DNA from: Steinernema hermaphroditum
Taxonomy: Eukaryota; Nematoda; Chromadorea; Rhabditida; Steinernematidae
DNA length: 64,000 bases
Direction: 5' to 3'
NCBI GenBank assembly: GCA_030435675.1
Contig: CM059624.1
Coordinates: forward strand, 2,938,769 to 3,002,768
The position numbers and the translations under genes were made by a program. This document shows, one piece after another, positions 10,772-22,666 of the stretch. Below the pieces are notes generated by a model. It did no database searches, had not been told where the DNA came from, and worked only from the letters and a program-made list of their open reading frames with translations. Each line of letters starts with the position of its first letter. Position 1 is the stretch's first letter.

Positions 10772-11022
10772 ATGTTCGGTCTCAACTTCGCCAAGATCCT
10801 CCTCTTCTTCTACCTCATCGGAGCTCTCTACACTCCGGCCGTTGAGTGCCAAGGAGCTGCTCACCCCAGCGATGTAAGACAGACCTAATTAGCATGGTTA
10901 TCAAAGGCTTTTTTCAGCCCTGTCCCGATCGTTGCATGGATTACTGGTACTGCATGAACTACAACAACGATGAGAGGGCGTGCGCCTGGAAGAAGAAGGA
11001 CTGCACATGCAACCGTGGTTGA
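10772..11022 (+). CDS. secreted cysteine-rich peptide, copy 3
   Basis: Exon 1 is 10772-10873, the intron 10874-10917 (44 nt) and exon 2 10918-11022, giving 68 residues. The N-terminal 26 residues form a signal peptide (MFGLNFAKILLFFYLIGALY...). The mature part starts near GAAHPSD and holds six cysteines in the pattern C-x3-C-x5-C-x9-C-x6-C-x-C, ending KKKDCTCNRG. It is nearly identical to copies 1 and 4 in exon 2, but Cys-Gln replaces Ala-Arg at the likely signal cleavage site. A CATAAAAGG TATA-like box and the CATCATCCAGCATC leader are shared with the other copies. CAATAAA follows about 20 bases after the stop. A secreted effector such as an antimicrobial peptide is plausible but unproven. 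Confidence 0.87.
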
Positions 11023-11630
11023 TTCATCGATGTTATTCGCTTTCTCAATAAAAAACTTAATCCAAATGTGATGACCTTTCGATCTCGTGGCTCTCATACG
11101 ATCTTGAACCAACCAATCTCATTCATAAAATTTTCTACACAATGAGAAGAAAGCGGTTTCCAACCGTGTAATTCAATGATTGAAAACCGGCATTTGGGAG
11201 CATTTGAAAGTGACGGATCACAATCATGACTGTATTGAGAAATGCTTGTATGGTCGTCAAGATATTGAGTTGTTCAATTGCAGTGGATCAAAACCAACGT
11301 TTAAATAATTGAATTACCCAAGAGGAGAGTTTAAAAACAATAGATCGTGGGCATCGTCCCGTAGGTGGAACTGGAATTTATGCTCCAGCACAATCCAGCC
11401 CTTGTGAACGCAGCTGGAACAGAATTGCGACACAGCGAACCATTTTACTGCCTCGAAAACCATCATAGTAAACGATTGATTTATGGCATCAAAAGCTTTT
11501 ATGGTCAGTACATTTTGTGGGTTTTCAGGCATCCCCTTCTGGATTTCGGGCTGAGGCTAGGGTTATTGCAAATTTCATAGTTTCTAGCGCATGTCTGATG
11601 TTCAATGAGACCTGTATCTTGACGTACAGG
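11023..11630. other. intergenic spacer
   Basis: No gene seen. GAATTACCCAAG near 11310 shares eleven bases with the nematode SL1 leader, but no Sm site or snRNA-like fold follows, so it is not called. Confidence 0.5.
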
Positions 11631-11632
11631 TT

Positions 11633-12007
11633 AGTGTTCCTCGCTTCTCGCTGGACCTGACGATGGAACGCGTTATTACAAATCAAATTTCCATAAAAAG
11701 ATAGAATCTCACCTTGCAGAACCATCTGACACATGACTGCCATAAAATCGTGTTATCAGACCTACTATTCTTTGGTTCATTCGTCTTGACCCTTGAGCAG
11801 CGATTGCGTCAATGCACAATAAAAAGCAAAAAAGTCAGTGACTGCAGATAATGCTAGAAAGTACCGCAATGTTATCTTTGTCGTGTTCTCTTCTTTATGC
11901 ACACAAAGCGATAGACGGTTTTTGAGGCTAGTACGAGTTACGACAAACGTGATAGGCAGATTCATACCATTTGCTCTACAACTTTTTTTTTTACTATCAG
12001 CGTGTGG
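11633..12007 (+). repeat. local duplicated segment, copy 2 (partner 8822-9196)
   Basis: Matches 8822-9196 over about 370 bases, including the ACTATTCTTTGGTT and CACAAAGCGATAGACGG blocks and a closing poly-T run. It sits 340 bases upstream of peptide copy 4. Confidence 0.88.
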
Positions 12008-12061
12008 GAACTGAATTAATGCTTTAGCCGATGAGGACTCATGAACCCGTCTTTGCCGCAC

Positions 12062-13003
12062 GATAATCCAATGAAAAAAGTACATTGTGCTCATCTAGCT
12101 GGTCACATCCACTGATAACACACAGTCGTTCTTTCGACGTGTAGGGCCCGCGGCACATCGGCTTATAGGCACAGAAAACCGTCTGCCGAAATAGACATTT
12201 ATGACCATCAAGGTCGACGTCACACGACCAGCGACAGCAGATTATGTGTGAGTGGGAGGGGCGGGGAAGTCACAAAAGTTTCCATAAAAGGAAGACCCCG
12301 GCATCATTCAGCATCATTCCACTCGTCGTTCCATCACATCTCAGCCATGTTCGGTCTCAACTTCGCCAAGATCCTCCTCTTCTTCTATTTCATCGGAGCT
12401 CTCTACACTCCGACCGTTGAAGCTCGAGGAGCTGTTCATCCCAGCGATGTAAGGATTGCGGAACGATAATGATTATAGAAAGCTTCCTTTCAGCCCTGTC
12501 CCGATCGCTGTATGGACTACTGGTACTGCATGAACTACAACAACGATGAGAGGGCGTGTGCCTGGAAGAAGAAGGACTGCACCTGCAGCCGCGGCTAAAG
12601 CTTCGTCAGGCATCTTGATCTCTCTCCACTGTATCCTACGGTGCCAGCAATATATCCAGCAATAAAATTTCCTATATAACAGTAATACGGATAGGTAATG
12701 CGATCAAAGGTGAAGGATTGAGCGAACTAGGACGACAATGAAAGCGTGCTCGCCTAAGCCATCAGTACGTGACTGAGTCCTTTACTATTCCGCAGAACTG
12801 AGAAGGACATTTTCAAACCCTGTTACGCGGAAAAGTAGCGCAGAATCAGGAATCATGCAGGAAAGTTTAGTTGTACATCCATATTGTTTACCTAGCTTCA
12901 ACCGCTGAAAGTAGTTCCGAAGTCACTTGTGAGGACGAGACGCGGTAATATTTTTGTATTCTAATCAAGTTTGCACATGATAGCCGAGTGGATGAAAACG
13001 TTG
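12062..13003 (+). repeat. segmental duplication, copy B (partner 4554-5495)
   Basis: Nearly identical to 4554-5495 at a fixed offset of 7508 bases. This copy keeps the open reading frame of the peptide gene and is not bordered by the 58-bp palindrome; its left border is CCGCACGATAATCC. Confidence 0.93.
12347..12598 (+). CDS. secreted cysteine-rich peptide, copy 4
   Basis: Exon 1 is 12347-12448, the intron 12449-12493 (45 nt) and exon 2 12494-12598, giving 68 residues. The signal peptide (MFGLNFAKILLFFYFIGALY...) is followed by RGAVHPSD and a six-cysteine domain: PCPDRC, YWYC, RAC, AWKKKDCTC. The TATA-like CATAAAAGG lies about 60 bases upstream in a block shared with copies 1 and 3, so the three are probably regulated alike. 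An AATAAA follows about 60 bases after the stop. This is the intact partner of the broken copy 1. The mature peptide is about 42 residues, basic near the C-terminus. The cysteine pattern does not match a family I can name. Confidence 0.88.
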
Positions 13004-13410
13004 GGTATGGCTCTCCATGGTCTGTCACCCAATGAAGCACGCTATCACATTTCACATGAAGAAAAACCGAGTGCGTCATTTTGTGAGACCAAGGAGCGAG
13101 ACAAAGTAGACTTTTTTCTTTGTAAAGTGGTCTTATCGGCAGGGAGTCGGTTCTGTGCATTCGGTTCTTCGGTAGCTTCTTCTAGCCTTGTCAGCCTCGC
13201 GAGTCCTGTCCGTGTTCACTCTGTTCAATCGCATTCCTGTCTACATTTCCTCTCGTGAATCTCCTTTTGTCTCGGCACTCGTAATTCATTTGTTCTGGTT
13301 AGAACTTCCTCTCAACTCCTAACTTTAACAAAGCGAATGGTGAGCGGCCGAAACACTGCACTTCAGATCCTACAGTTTCACTGAGTATTGTTTATTCGCC
13401 AACATTCATT
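12604..13410. other. intergenic
   Basis: The first 400 bases are the tail of duplicated block B. Beyond about 13.0 kb a short plus-strand frame (12971-13258) has no recognisable feature. I see no gene. Confidence 0.5.
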
Positions 13411-13415
13411 ACAAT

Positions 13416-15477
13416 TCACCTGTGTCTAACCTGCATACTGATAGAGCTAGAAGAAGTTCCATCTGAAACCCTGGAAGTGCTGTTCACACTGTTCGTATTG
13501 ATAGGTGATGGAGCTTTCAGACGCCAAGCTATTCTGAACAATTTCAATACAATGTAGATGACAGCATTCTTCAAGGCCACCCGATTCTCATGAAAGGCGA
13601 CTAAAGCCGTGCAAACGTTCACAAGCAATCTCGTCTGAACACATCCGATTACAAAGGCAACTAAAGCCACTGTACATTTGTTAATGTCTGCGATGGGGTT
13701 ACGATAGGTAAACAGAAGTTTTTCGTTAGTATCCAGTCAGTTCTTTCTTTCGCAGTTGCCCAGTGAGAAGGGCGCATATAGCCTCCTACTTCCACAACGC
13801 TGCTGCAGACGTACCCAGCTAAGATCGGTTATTAGCAATGGCCACTTTCATAACCTACAGAGAACAAAGGCGCAGAAAAGGTTAGCTGGAGTGCAGTACG
13901 TCAAAACTGATATTAGCATATTCCTATGAGCTTTGGACGACGAAGAGCTGCCGCTTGTGCGAATAGCGTGTTTTATCATCCGGGCTATCGCCTGCAATGA
14001 GCGTCGTCCTTACGCGGCGTGTGGCACAGTGCCTACCAATACATATAATGTTGACATGACGATGTAGTTTGTGAAGATTATTGTCGAATGAACGAGCATG
14101 ATCACAGAGTAGTCCGATTCGGAGGACATCCCAAATTTCGTGTATAAAGCCGGAACATCCCTCGGGAGGAGAGTAAATATTGAGATAGTCGTCCACGAGT
14201 ACAACACACAAACAGTAGCTATGATGGTTCTGAACGAAAGGCATAATTGGATGTTGCTATATTCAGTTCATACCTCGGTTTTACGAGCTTCGGGAACAGC
14301 AACGGATTTGCATAGCCCATATAAGCAAGCAAAATTGTGTGCATTGTGAAGTACGGATAACTGCAGAGCGCGAAGTACTGTACGTAAGTCCGCATTGTAA
14401 TTGCAGGAACAATTACTCTAAACACAGAAATAACAATTGTGTCTTAGGGCGACCTTGAAGGCAAGGGCCAACTTCTTGCGACTATTTGTCAATCTGTATT
14501 CTAAGAATCTATCTTGATGGACTTTTATCGCACAAAAGGTGCATTTCATTTATATAGTCGAACTGCGATTTCGTGAGTTCTCAAGTGCAGAATATGATCC
14601 CCTGGGCAGAACGTCTGTAACGCCCGGGCGTCTGTCCACGGGTCGAAATCAATGATGGCCTTCTGTGAGGACCACATTGAAGTGGACCAAAGACATCTGG
14701 ACATCCAACTGGTTTGTATCCTAATCTGGTGTGTTGCACAATGCGGTCCATTTTGGAGGAGATGGCTCGCCGAATACGTCATGCCACCGTTTACTCCCCG
14801 GAGAAAGCTCTGCAAAAAGCGTGGCACGCGATCACTCTGGTAACTCTGGCCTGGATAGTGAAAATTTAAAGATGCGAGTTCAAGCCTGAATTGCTGAATA
14901 AGGTAGTCTAGTTTCAGATACAAACGTGTTTTCTGTTGAAAAAATCGCTTTTTTTCATTTCACAGGTCTTCTGAAGACCAGCGAAAAAATGGAAAAGCAA
15001 TCCTCCCCAGTGAGGATTGTCTGTCCGTTAACTATCTCAGAAATGAACTTGGATGAGCGGCCGTTCTTGGTCGTCATTGTTAGTGCACGACCGCACTATT
15101 TCCGAGATCGGCCTTTTCACTGTTTCGAAGTCTGCACACAGTTATAGGACGGCTATCTTCGGCTCCGATCTCATACTCTATGTATTGAAAACTGCAAATT
15201 ACATATTCCAAGCAGACTGGAGATGTAGGGCGTTGAGGACGGCTGGAACTATGAACAGAGAGGAATACAGTAAACTGGGTACGGCAATATTCAAACAATA
15301 AATTTTCGACAGAAGCGGAGGGCTGGATCTCAAAGACAAGATGATGACGAGTACACTTATAACAAATACAGGATAGGAAAGACTGTAATCAATTGTGGCA
15401 ATCGTCAAAGGAACCAATTTGAGGCTGACCACCGGCGCAGAAGGTTGGCCCACTGGTTTGAAGTCTACCTTAGCCAT
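13416..15477 (-). CDS. nematode-type 7TM chemoreceptor (class unassigned)
   Basis: Minus-strand exons with matching phases: 15477-15203 (start MAKVDFKPVG after TTGTTTCAG), 14417-14274, 14229-14037 and 13991-13855, plus a last exon within about 13660-13416. Exon 1 holds TM1 (YPVFVISVLVIILSLR) and TM2 (LNIAVPSLLYSSLFIVPAVL). Exon 2 holds TM3 with a basic end (LLFPKLVKPR). Exon 3 holds TM4 and TM5 (IMLVHSTIIFTNYIVMSTLY). Exon 4 holds the basic third loop with SKAHRNML and TM6. The last exon holds AFHENRVALKNAVIYIVLK and a polar tail. This is the layout of the large SR chemoreceptor families of nematodes (srh/sri/str-like). The joint between exon 4 and the TM7 exon is unresolved in frame, so it may be a pseudogene. 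The large first intron contains a mariner relic. Confidence 0.62.
14640..14960 (+). mobile_element. decayed mariner fragment inside the chemoreceptor's first intron
   Basis: One frame reads VRSILEEMARRIRHAT then SPEKALQKAWHAI, matching the transposase C-terminal region of the 9.8-kb element (WSILEEKACRRRHAT). Stops follow. It lies opposite to, and within, the first intron of the chemoreceptor gene. Confidence 0.6.
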
Positions 15478-15540
15478 TGGACTCTGAAACAACAAATTTA
15501 GGCGCTCAACGTCAAGAATACCACATCCGAGGCAACACAT

Positions 15541-17360
15541 GTCGTTAGATTAACTCATTCTAGAAAATATGGCTTAAGTAATACGACTGCCGCGATAAAG
15601 GGTTCTTTGGCCAACAGGATGGGAATTTCCTTGCTCACTCAAAACAAAAGAGCAGAGATGTCGGTCAGAAATCTGTGTGGGGCGGAACTTCGCATAAATT
15701 TCTATAGCCTAGTTCCTAGTTTACCTTATCCACAAAGGCAATTGTGAGATAATGACATCAAGAGATCAAATAGTGTTCTTGTTTGATGTTTTTTGATGTT
15801 GAATTGTCAGCCCACGACATTTTTTCAATTGTCAGTGTTGTGAAAAAGGACAGGTACGGTAGAAAGAAGCGTCTCAAACAATCTACAATCTACAACCGAG
15901 GATCGTCAAAAGTTGATATAGCAAAAGCTGTTGAACTGGATTCGACGCGAGTAAGTCGAGTCGCCATACGTAACCAGAAGAATTCATATTTCACTCACGG
16001 ATTCGTCAGCCAGAAGAAAGTCAGCGACTACGGTGCGACGTCCTGCACGGCTTACGGCCGTTGATTCGGGAATGTAAATTACCGCGTACGACATTTGGGC
16101 GCCCTGATATTTGAGGTTGCCGGCTAACGAAGTGAGCCCCGTATTCATTTTTGTGCACCATCCAGCTAACATCCAGGCTTGGCTTAGGCTCCGGCTTAGG
16201 TTCGAACGAAAGAATACACTACTCAATAGTGATTTGACCGCGGTGCGTGCTTTCTTAGAAAATCTGGAATTCGAACCTGTGACTCTCCGTGTGCTAATTG
16301 CCGTTCGCGGTAATGGCCTTCGCCGTAAATGTTTTCGCGGTAAAAGTTTGGCGGCAATGACATGTTTCAACAAGTCCGTTGCAACCACAATGGAAAGATC
16401 GATTTTTTGTTAAGTCACCAACCGTGAACTCGGTTACCTTATTGCGTTTTTACGTCTGCTTATGTCAGTTGATTCTATTCTTACGTCTGTTCATGTCAGT
16501 TTTCTATAGCATATCATTGATGTCATCTAAGTAATCTATAGCAGGTAGCTGATATGCCTTATCACCGCCGTCTTTCGCGTCTTTTCTCTTATACAACAGG
16601 GGATCAAAGAGTAACTTTAGTGTAGTCTTGCCACGATCAAAGGAACTCAAATAAGACATTACTTGAGTACTTTCTGCAATCCGACTCAAAGTATGTTCTT
16701 CTAGAATTACACAGAACTTCCTCAAGATGATATCATTCGTTGTTTATACCTCACGCACGTAAACAGCTAAACCTTGATGCCTAACCCCCATTCTATGGAC
16801 GAACACCCCCACAGGCATGTGCCACTTCACCGAGTTTTTCTCACCACTTGCAACAGCACATACACATGTATAATTAGCGACGTTTCCGACGGTCAGTTCT
16901 GCTCGCCGCGCACCCACTCCCGCTGGTGGTTCCCATTTCAGTTTTAGGCGCGTCACCGCCTTCGCCTCGGATTACCTTTGTTTGAGTTAAGCGGCGCTTA
17001 GGGGATGAGTTTGCGGTGCCGGGGGATAATTGGACTTTACTTAGGATTTCGTCGCATTTGTAGACTCAGTCCCACGTGGGAGATGAGAGCACTCGAAGAA
17101 TTTTCGATGATTGTTTAGTTTGTGTCCAGGAAGTTAAGTTGGAAGGGTCACAGTAGCGGCTCTTTCATACTCGCGTTTTGGCTTATCCTCATCCGTTGGT
17201 GTCTTGGGCGGATTTATATTTGTTAAAGTGATGTCATTGCTACATATTTATAATCTGCCATTTATCTTAGTCGATGTTTTCGAAACCCAGAACATGTGGT
17301 CGTTTTGTCTTCCCAATTACCATGCTAAAGCACCTGCATTTACGGGTACCACTTCGGCTT
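15541..17360. other. no recognised gene
   Basis: Short frames on both strands without domain features. Nothing here resembles a known RNA gene. Confidence 0.5.
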
Positions 17361-17511
17361 CTTAAAGGCCTGCTCATACTCCACGGCTTAAGCCATACGC
17401 GCATCCTATCTACTTTGTAAATTTTGCCCCACAGGGTATTTTTTTACCCCGTGGTAAATGGAGTTAGGAAGCGCGTGCGGCTTAATCCGTAGAGTATGAG
17501 CAGGCCTTAAG
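17361..17511. mobile_element. MITE-like fold-back element, 151 bp
   Basis: The two ends are about 40-bp inverted repeats (CTTAAAGGCCTGCTCATACT... against ...AGTATGAGCAGGCCTTAAG) with a one-base indel and a few mismatches. The centre contains a smaller palindrome around CCCCACAGGG/CCCCGTGG. The size and full-length fold-back shape fit a MITE. No coding capacity. Confidence 0.8.
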
Positions 17512-17689
17512 CGTTTCCAGATGGTATGCGTGTCCTCTAAAGTCAATCCGCCTGTGCTTCTACAGTCACCTGTTCACTTGAACTTGACGTTAGTGCTCTT
17601 CGCGATTTTCTGTTAACACTTAGAAGGTCAAACATCTGTGTGGATAGTAGAACTATTTGCTGTTGCTAATTTGGAGCGTTCTACCTCCT

Positions 17690-18275
17690 TCTGATCATGT
17701 AGGACGTCAAAACACCATTTGCGGCAGGTGCTTCTCTTCGCCTCTCCATCGACAAATACACATTTGTCTGTATAGGATTTTCGAAGACAATGAGAGGTGG
17801 TGCCTGGGCGCCATCAAGAAGCAAAGAAAGCAATGGTTGACTCCGTGAGACGCGTGCATGGCGAAGCAGACCTGCGTCCCAAGAAAGCAATGATTTCCGT
17901 ATCGTCGGATTGTGAAGGTTTGTTGTACTGGGAAACGCTGCGTTGAGACAAGATGGTCGAGTGGCACCTGGCGCCGTGTGAACCACGCAATCCAACAGAA
18001 AAACGGAATCAAAAAGGCCAAATCGTTGTATTTGCCATGCGACAACGCGCGCCCTCACATCGCAAGAGTCAAGGCCGTCGCTATCGAACAGCTGAACTGG
18101 GGATGACCATATGAGGCATGCTTTACTCGGTAGCAAAGAAGAACTGGAAACTTGGCTTAACGACTTCTTAGAGCCCAATGCAGCAGAATTTTAGAGAATA
18201 AGGATCGGCTGGTGGAACTGTGAAGGCAAATACTGGGCAATAGTGGTGGATACATTGTTCATCCTGAGGATCCGA
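17690..18275 (+). mobile_element. decayed mariner transposase
   Basis: Translated pieces in different frames follow mariner transposase order: RWCLGAIKKQRKQWL (the DEKW...KRK..W block), QKNGIKKAKSLYLPCDNARP (with DNARPH), AIEQLNWG, then SKEELETWLNDFL and a tail like ...GKYWAIVVD. Several stops and frame changes separate them. No terminal repeats were recognised. It is a different lineage from the 9.8-kb element. Confidence 0.8.
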
Positions 18276-18279
18276 ACTA

Positions 18280-21030
18280 CGGACTTGTTGACTGATTCCG
18301 GTCTATTCCGTTTTCAAAGCGGGTATATCCCTAGTGACGTGCAAGTTCACCGGTCATGGCTCTTCTTTGATTTCGATGAGTACGGACTTCATAACGATAT
18401 AAGCTGTTTGTGTCTGTTCCATGTTTCTGCCTACCCTCATCCATCTTTGTTCTGCCATCTCCCGGCAATCACCATTACAAAGAATAACTGATGAGTTTCA
18501 GCTAACAATGACGCTTTTCGGTATTCACTAAGCCTCTTGCGTAGTAGGCTCCGTTTTCACCCATGATAATTTAACGAGCTGTTTTTCAGCATTTCACAGC
18601 ACTGAGTCACCATTAACGGAATCGTTCTGTGTTTTATTTATACAACGTCTGCAACGTTTTCGGCTCTTAAAATAGCATTGTTGCGCATATCGCCGCTTGC
18701 CCGCCACTTGTCATCTCATTTTTCGCCTTTATTACACCACTTGAACATGCGCGAACGTCAATCTCAGCTGATCTTCGCACGTTTTTCGTATTGGATGGGT
18801 CTTTGTTTGATTGCAACGTGATTACAGATTAGTCAAGACTTTTGGCCCCAGAATGACGACAACAGACCTTTTCCCAAAGACGTTTTTCTTCAATCTGTGG
18901 ACACAATTTGATTAGAGCAGTGTGTTTGTGCCTTTGATCGTCTATCTTGTTTCATTCCAAACAAACAAAACGATGTTATTTTCATTGGCTTTCTTATTTT
19001 TTCTGGTCGTTTCATGAAAATTGTGGGCGGGCCACTCTCATTCACGTTTGCGTTATCTGCTCAGCCAGCTGTTTGAGTCCTTCCACCTACGCTGCTTTTA
19101 AATGTTTCGTGATTCTGTGCCTTTGAAGCAAGTGGGCCGAAATGGCGGATCGGTTGGCGCCAGCCGTCAATCGGTCGATCCGTTTGTACCCATCTTTTGC
19201 TGTCACCAAACTCACCTCCCAACGCCACATGACTAATCACTCAAATTTGGCTTTAATTTTTTCGGTGTAGGTCATGTACTGAGCTACGTTGTCGAAGTCC
19301 TCTATCTACGCTGGTTTCATATCCGCCATCCGTAGATTCCGCGATTGGGACAGGTACAGTAAGCTATAAGAATCTGTGACGTTTTCGTGGAATAAACGAA
19401 ACTCTGTTCCGAGTGCCACATCATCTCATAATATAGCGTTCATATTTTAGGCTGATTCGATGATCATCAAGCAGAATTTTCACCAAATATTCCCTAATTG
19501 CCAATTTATCGCCCCAGATGACATGATGACATGCTATATCCCCAGACAGTTGCGTCAGTGAGGTGTGGCCAACGATGAGTCCAACTTATGAACTCGTTGT
19601 ATGTCCATTCAAAGTACAGACGCCCCATCCTAACCAGAATAATTGATGTGCACCCTGTGCCATACATAAACAAGTTGACTTCCATTATGTCAATTTTTAG
19701 TAATTTAAATTGTTTGGCGCTTGTGGGTTCATTTTCACAGGACTCGTCTAGATAGGGCGTTTACCGTAGCATTTATCCAACTACTAATATATGCCACTTA
19801 AAAACTGATTTGAACATATATTTTTGAAAAAATCCTGCAATCATTAGATTTTCAGTAATTGTTGAATAAACGCTACGCAGAATCGCTTAAGTTTCCTTGT
19901 TTATATGGCTCACGGTGGGGTACTTACCCATTCCGACAATTAAGATTTTGTGCATCCAAAGTTGGCACAAATATTTTATGCCTGTAAAACAGCCGCGGAA
20001 GATTTCGCTTTCCGCGTCATCCAGTACTACTGTTACCAACGCTTCCTTGAGTCACTTGATCATTGTGTTTATCATTGTCCATCAGTTTCCTTTTATCATT
20101 CGCATCATTGACATACTATTCATGCGAAGAAAACGCAGACGATGGGACGGGCATCCAGATTTCTCTGATCGCTCGCTTCGTATCGGTCATTGCGAATAGT
20201 CGCAGTTACGTCGACGTCAAACAAGTCCGCCGACAACAGACAACATTTGACAACAATTGACAACAACGTTTGCATTATCCCCTTTTTTGAGTACTCTGCA
20301 AAGCACACTTTGGTAGAATAAAAGCGGCCTGATTACTGCTTAATTTGCTTTTCAAAGGTGCTCTTGAATATCAGAACAGTGCATGAAATGTATCCAAACG
20401 ACGAAAGTTTGCTTTTTCTCTGTTCGTCTGCGCTTCCGCGCACCGCTTCATTCGGACGGTCGTTATTTTGAAGTGCATTGAAAAATATTGCTTTCAAAAT
20501 GACTGTTTGTGTTCTGTAGTGCCCACTAAGCGCGGCTTTTTTTTTAAATACATTCGCGGCCAATAGTTTGAGAATGAGTACAACACACGTTTTCTCTGAG
20601 TTCAATCTTTCATTGTAACGATTTTTTTGTGGTACGATTTTTCAGAACGACATGATGCCTTGGACTTTAACAAGGCGATTATTACCTCACAGCATAAAGC
20701 CCACGGCTAAACTATCGCCAGAAAATGTCCTCTCCACACACACCAGAAGGTCTAGTCTTGGTCTTAAAATAGGTGTGTTCTGGACCTAGACGGTTAATGG
20801 GGTAATCATTGAGTAATGGCTTTGCAGAATCGCCCACGTCTGCTTGACTCAAAAGGGTTGTTATCACGCTCACCTCCCACATCACTTTCGCCAATCTTTG
20901 GCTTTCTTTGTGTCAATGAATTCGTCGCCTATTAGCGTCGGCAACACGTGCCCAAGGATTATTTACATTTATGTCCCATTCTTTGAATTTGTACGTAAAC
21001 ACTCGCTAATATGATTAATGATCACGCTCC
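18280..21030. other. no recognised gene
   Basis: AT-rich, with only short open frames (longest about 100 residues) and no motif I recognise on either strand. Confidence 0.5.
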
Positions 21031-21037
21031 AGCGAAC

Positions 21038-21065
21038 GAGGACAATGTATGCGCGCCAATTTGAT
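21038..21065 (+). repeat. 28-bp direct repeat, left copy
   Basis: GAGGACAATGTATGC then CGCCAATTTGAT after one variable base; recurs at 22551-22578 with that single mismatch. The two copies bracket about 1.5 kb that may be an insertion. Confidence 0.7.
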
Positions 21066-21667
21066 CTATTTCTCTGCTCGAGTGTTTTCATTTTTAGGAA
21101 AATGTCTTCCTACGTGGAATGACTCGGATTATTTTGACTGAGGAGTATCTTGTTGTGTAATTTCTAAACGTTGCACAGTGCTTAGGCGCGAGTTGGAGAT
21201 CTCTGCTCTAAAAGTAGCCTATTGCTTCATAAAGATTCCCTAGAGGATACCCATTGTTATGAATGCCTTTAGAGAAAGCAAACCTTTATAGGTGACGTAT
21301 TGTGTCGTTCCACGGATTATTGTGTGATATATAATCGACAAACGACTAGTTTTAATGGCCCCTTAAATCCACATGTTCATCACATCTGTAACGGTTTAAA
21401 AGTAATCATTTTATTTGGAAAGAAACGTGCGATTTTACTCCATTTAAGAGCGCAGGGTACAGTATCCCTGAGGGCGCCAAAATATTAGGTGGCCTAGCGG
21501 CTTCTCGGATGAAGATATGAATAGCCCCGCGGACCGTTCGATTAATTACAGAATAATCCCCATTTTATATATTTTCTATTCTATGTCCAATCCAGTAAAA
21601 AATGGGTCCAAGCGTACCTTGGGTGTAATGGCAGTGACCAGTTTGCTTCTGAACTGTCTGTATGGCT

Positions 21668-21735
21668 CAGTGTGAACGCGTGCGATTCATAATCGATCGC
21701 AGTGGGTTCGACGCCGTCCTCAGTCCTCATATTTT
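21668..21735 (+). other. tRNA-like sequence (Met-like anticodon loop), probably a pseudogene
   Basis: ATGGCTCAGTGTG resembles an A box, GGGTTCGACGCC a B box, and between them TTCATAA sits in a stem as in tRNA-Met. Extra bases in the anticodon stem and the absence of a matching acceptor stem argue against a functional tRNA. It could be a tRNA-derived SINE head. Confidence 0.35.
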
Positions 21736-21959
21736 CTGCCGCTCCTCGAATGATCATGCGATTGGGCAAAAAGGCGCACATGGATAGCCCACATGCAAGA
21801 TGAATTCAGTCCTCCGAAAACGGAATTTAAACCGTCAGTAGTACTAAGATATCAGCGAAGCTTGCACAAGTACAGGTCTTTCCCTTCCGGCTGGCTTGAA
21901 ATCCAAAGGCCTAATGGGTGATGCGTGAGCCTTAGCCAAGTCTGGATGTTACGCCCCTT

Positions 21960-22490
21960 CTAAATGATGAATACAGAGATGGCCTGCGGCTTGCCCGCAG
22001 TCTCAAGTTTTCTAATTTCTCCGATAACCCACAGACTGAACTTGCTAGATGTGCGCTTCCTGTGTGCATTTTTCCTGAGATCTACGATTAGTCCGTTGCT
22101 AAAAACGAAGGTTGTCCATTGGTTTATTTCCATTAGTGCTCCGTTTATATATAACGGAATGGAGTCTTCATTCAATCAAAAAAATCTCAAGTTTGTAGTG
22201 TCTTGGAATAGCTTACTTCCTTGTTTTTTATACACTATTCTCTGCCCAACTATCGATGCCAGAGTATTTGCGACTGGCGTCATTAATAGAATAATATATC
22301 TTTGCTGCAATAGGGGATTCCATAAAATTACCATTTTGATTGTTTCTGAATGTGTCTCGGGTCGGCGGAATACATTATCAGGGTTGAACTCCTTATAGGT
22401 GATGCTTGATGAGATTTGAGGACATCTATCTTTGGGTGATATGAGGTTGCCCGCCCTATTCCATTCCTTTCTACACTTGTTCATTCTCAC
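21960..22490 (-). other. long minus-strand open frame broken by one stop
   Basis: About 175 codons are open on the minus strand, interrupted only by a TGA at 22176-22178 in the same frame. Readings include KEWNRAGNLISPKDRCP and LMEINQWTTFVFSNGLIVDL. I do not recognise the protein. It lies inside the interval bracketed by the 28-bp direct repeats and could be the remnant of a mobile-element gene. Confidence 0.35.
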
Positions 22491-22550
22491 TTGATATTCC
22501 TATATATTTTCCGTTTTGTTAGTCCTTTTATTGCTAACCCTGACTCAGCA

Positions 22551-22578
22551 GAGGACAATGTATGCTCGCCAATTTGAT
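22551..22578 (+). repeat. 28-bp direct repeat, right copy
   Basis: Same sequence as 21038-21065 with one mismatch. It ends about 90 bases upstream of the neuropeptide start codon. Confidence 0.7.
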
Positions 22579-22666
22579 ACGACCTTTGCGTGTAACTCGA
22601 GATTTTCCACCACTTATTAGTCATGCTCTTACGGTTCTATGTGATTCCAGGTGATCCGGTCCAGAC

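Noticed and set aside
11300..11325. SL1-like word GAATTACCCAAG
   Set aside because: Only 11 bases match the leader, with no donor GT after a 22-nt leader, no Sm site and no snRNA fold.
21960..22490. reverse transcriptase assignment
   Set aside because: No YxDD box or other RT motif is visible, so I leave it unnamed.
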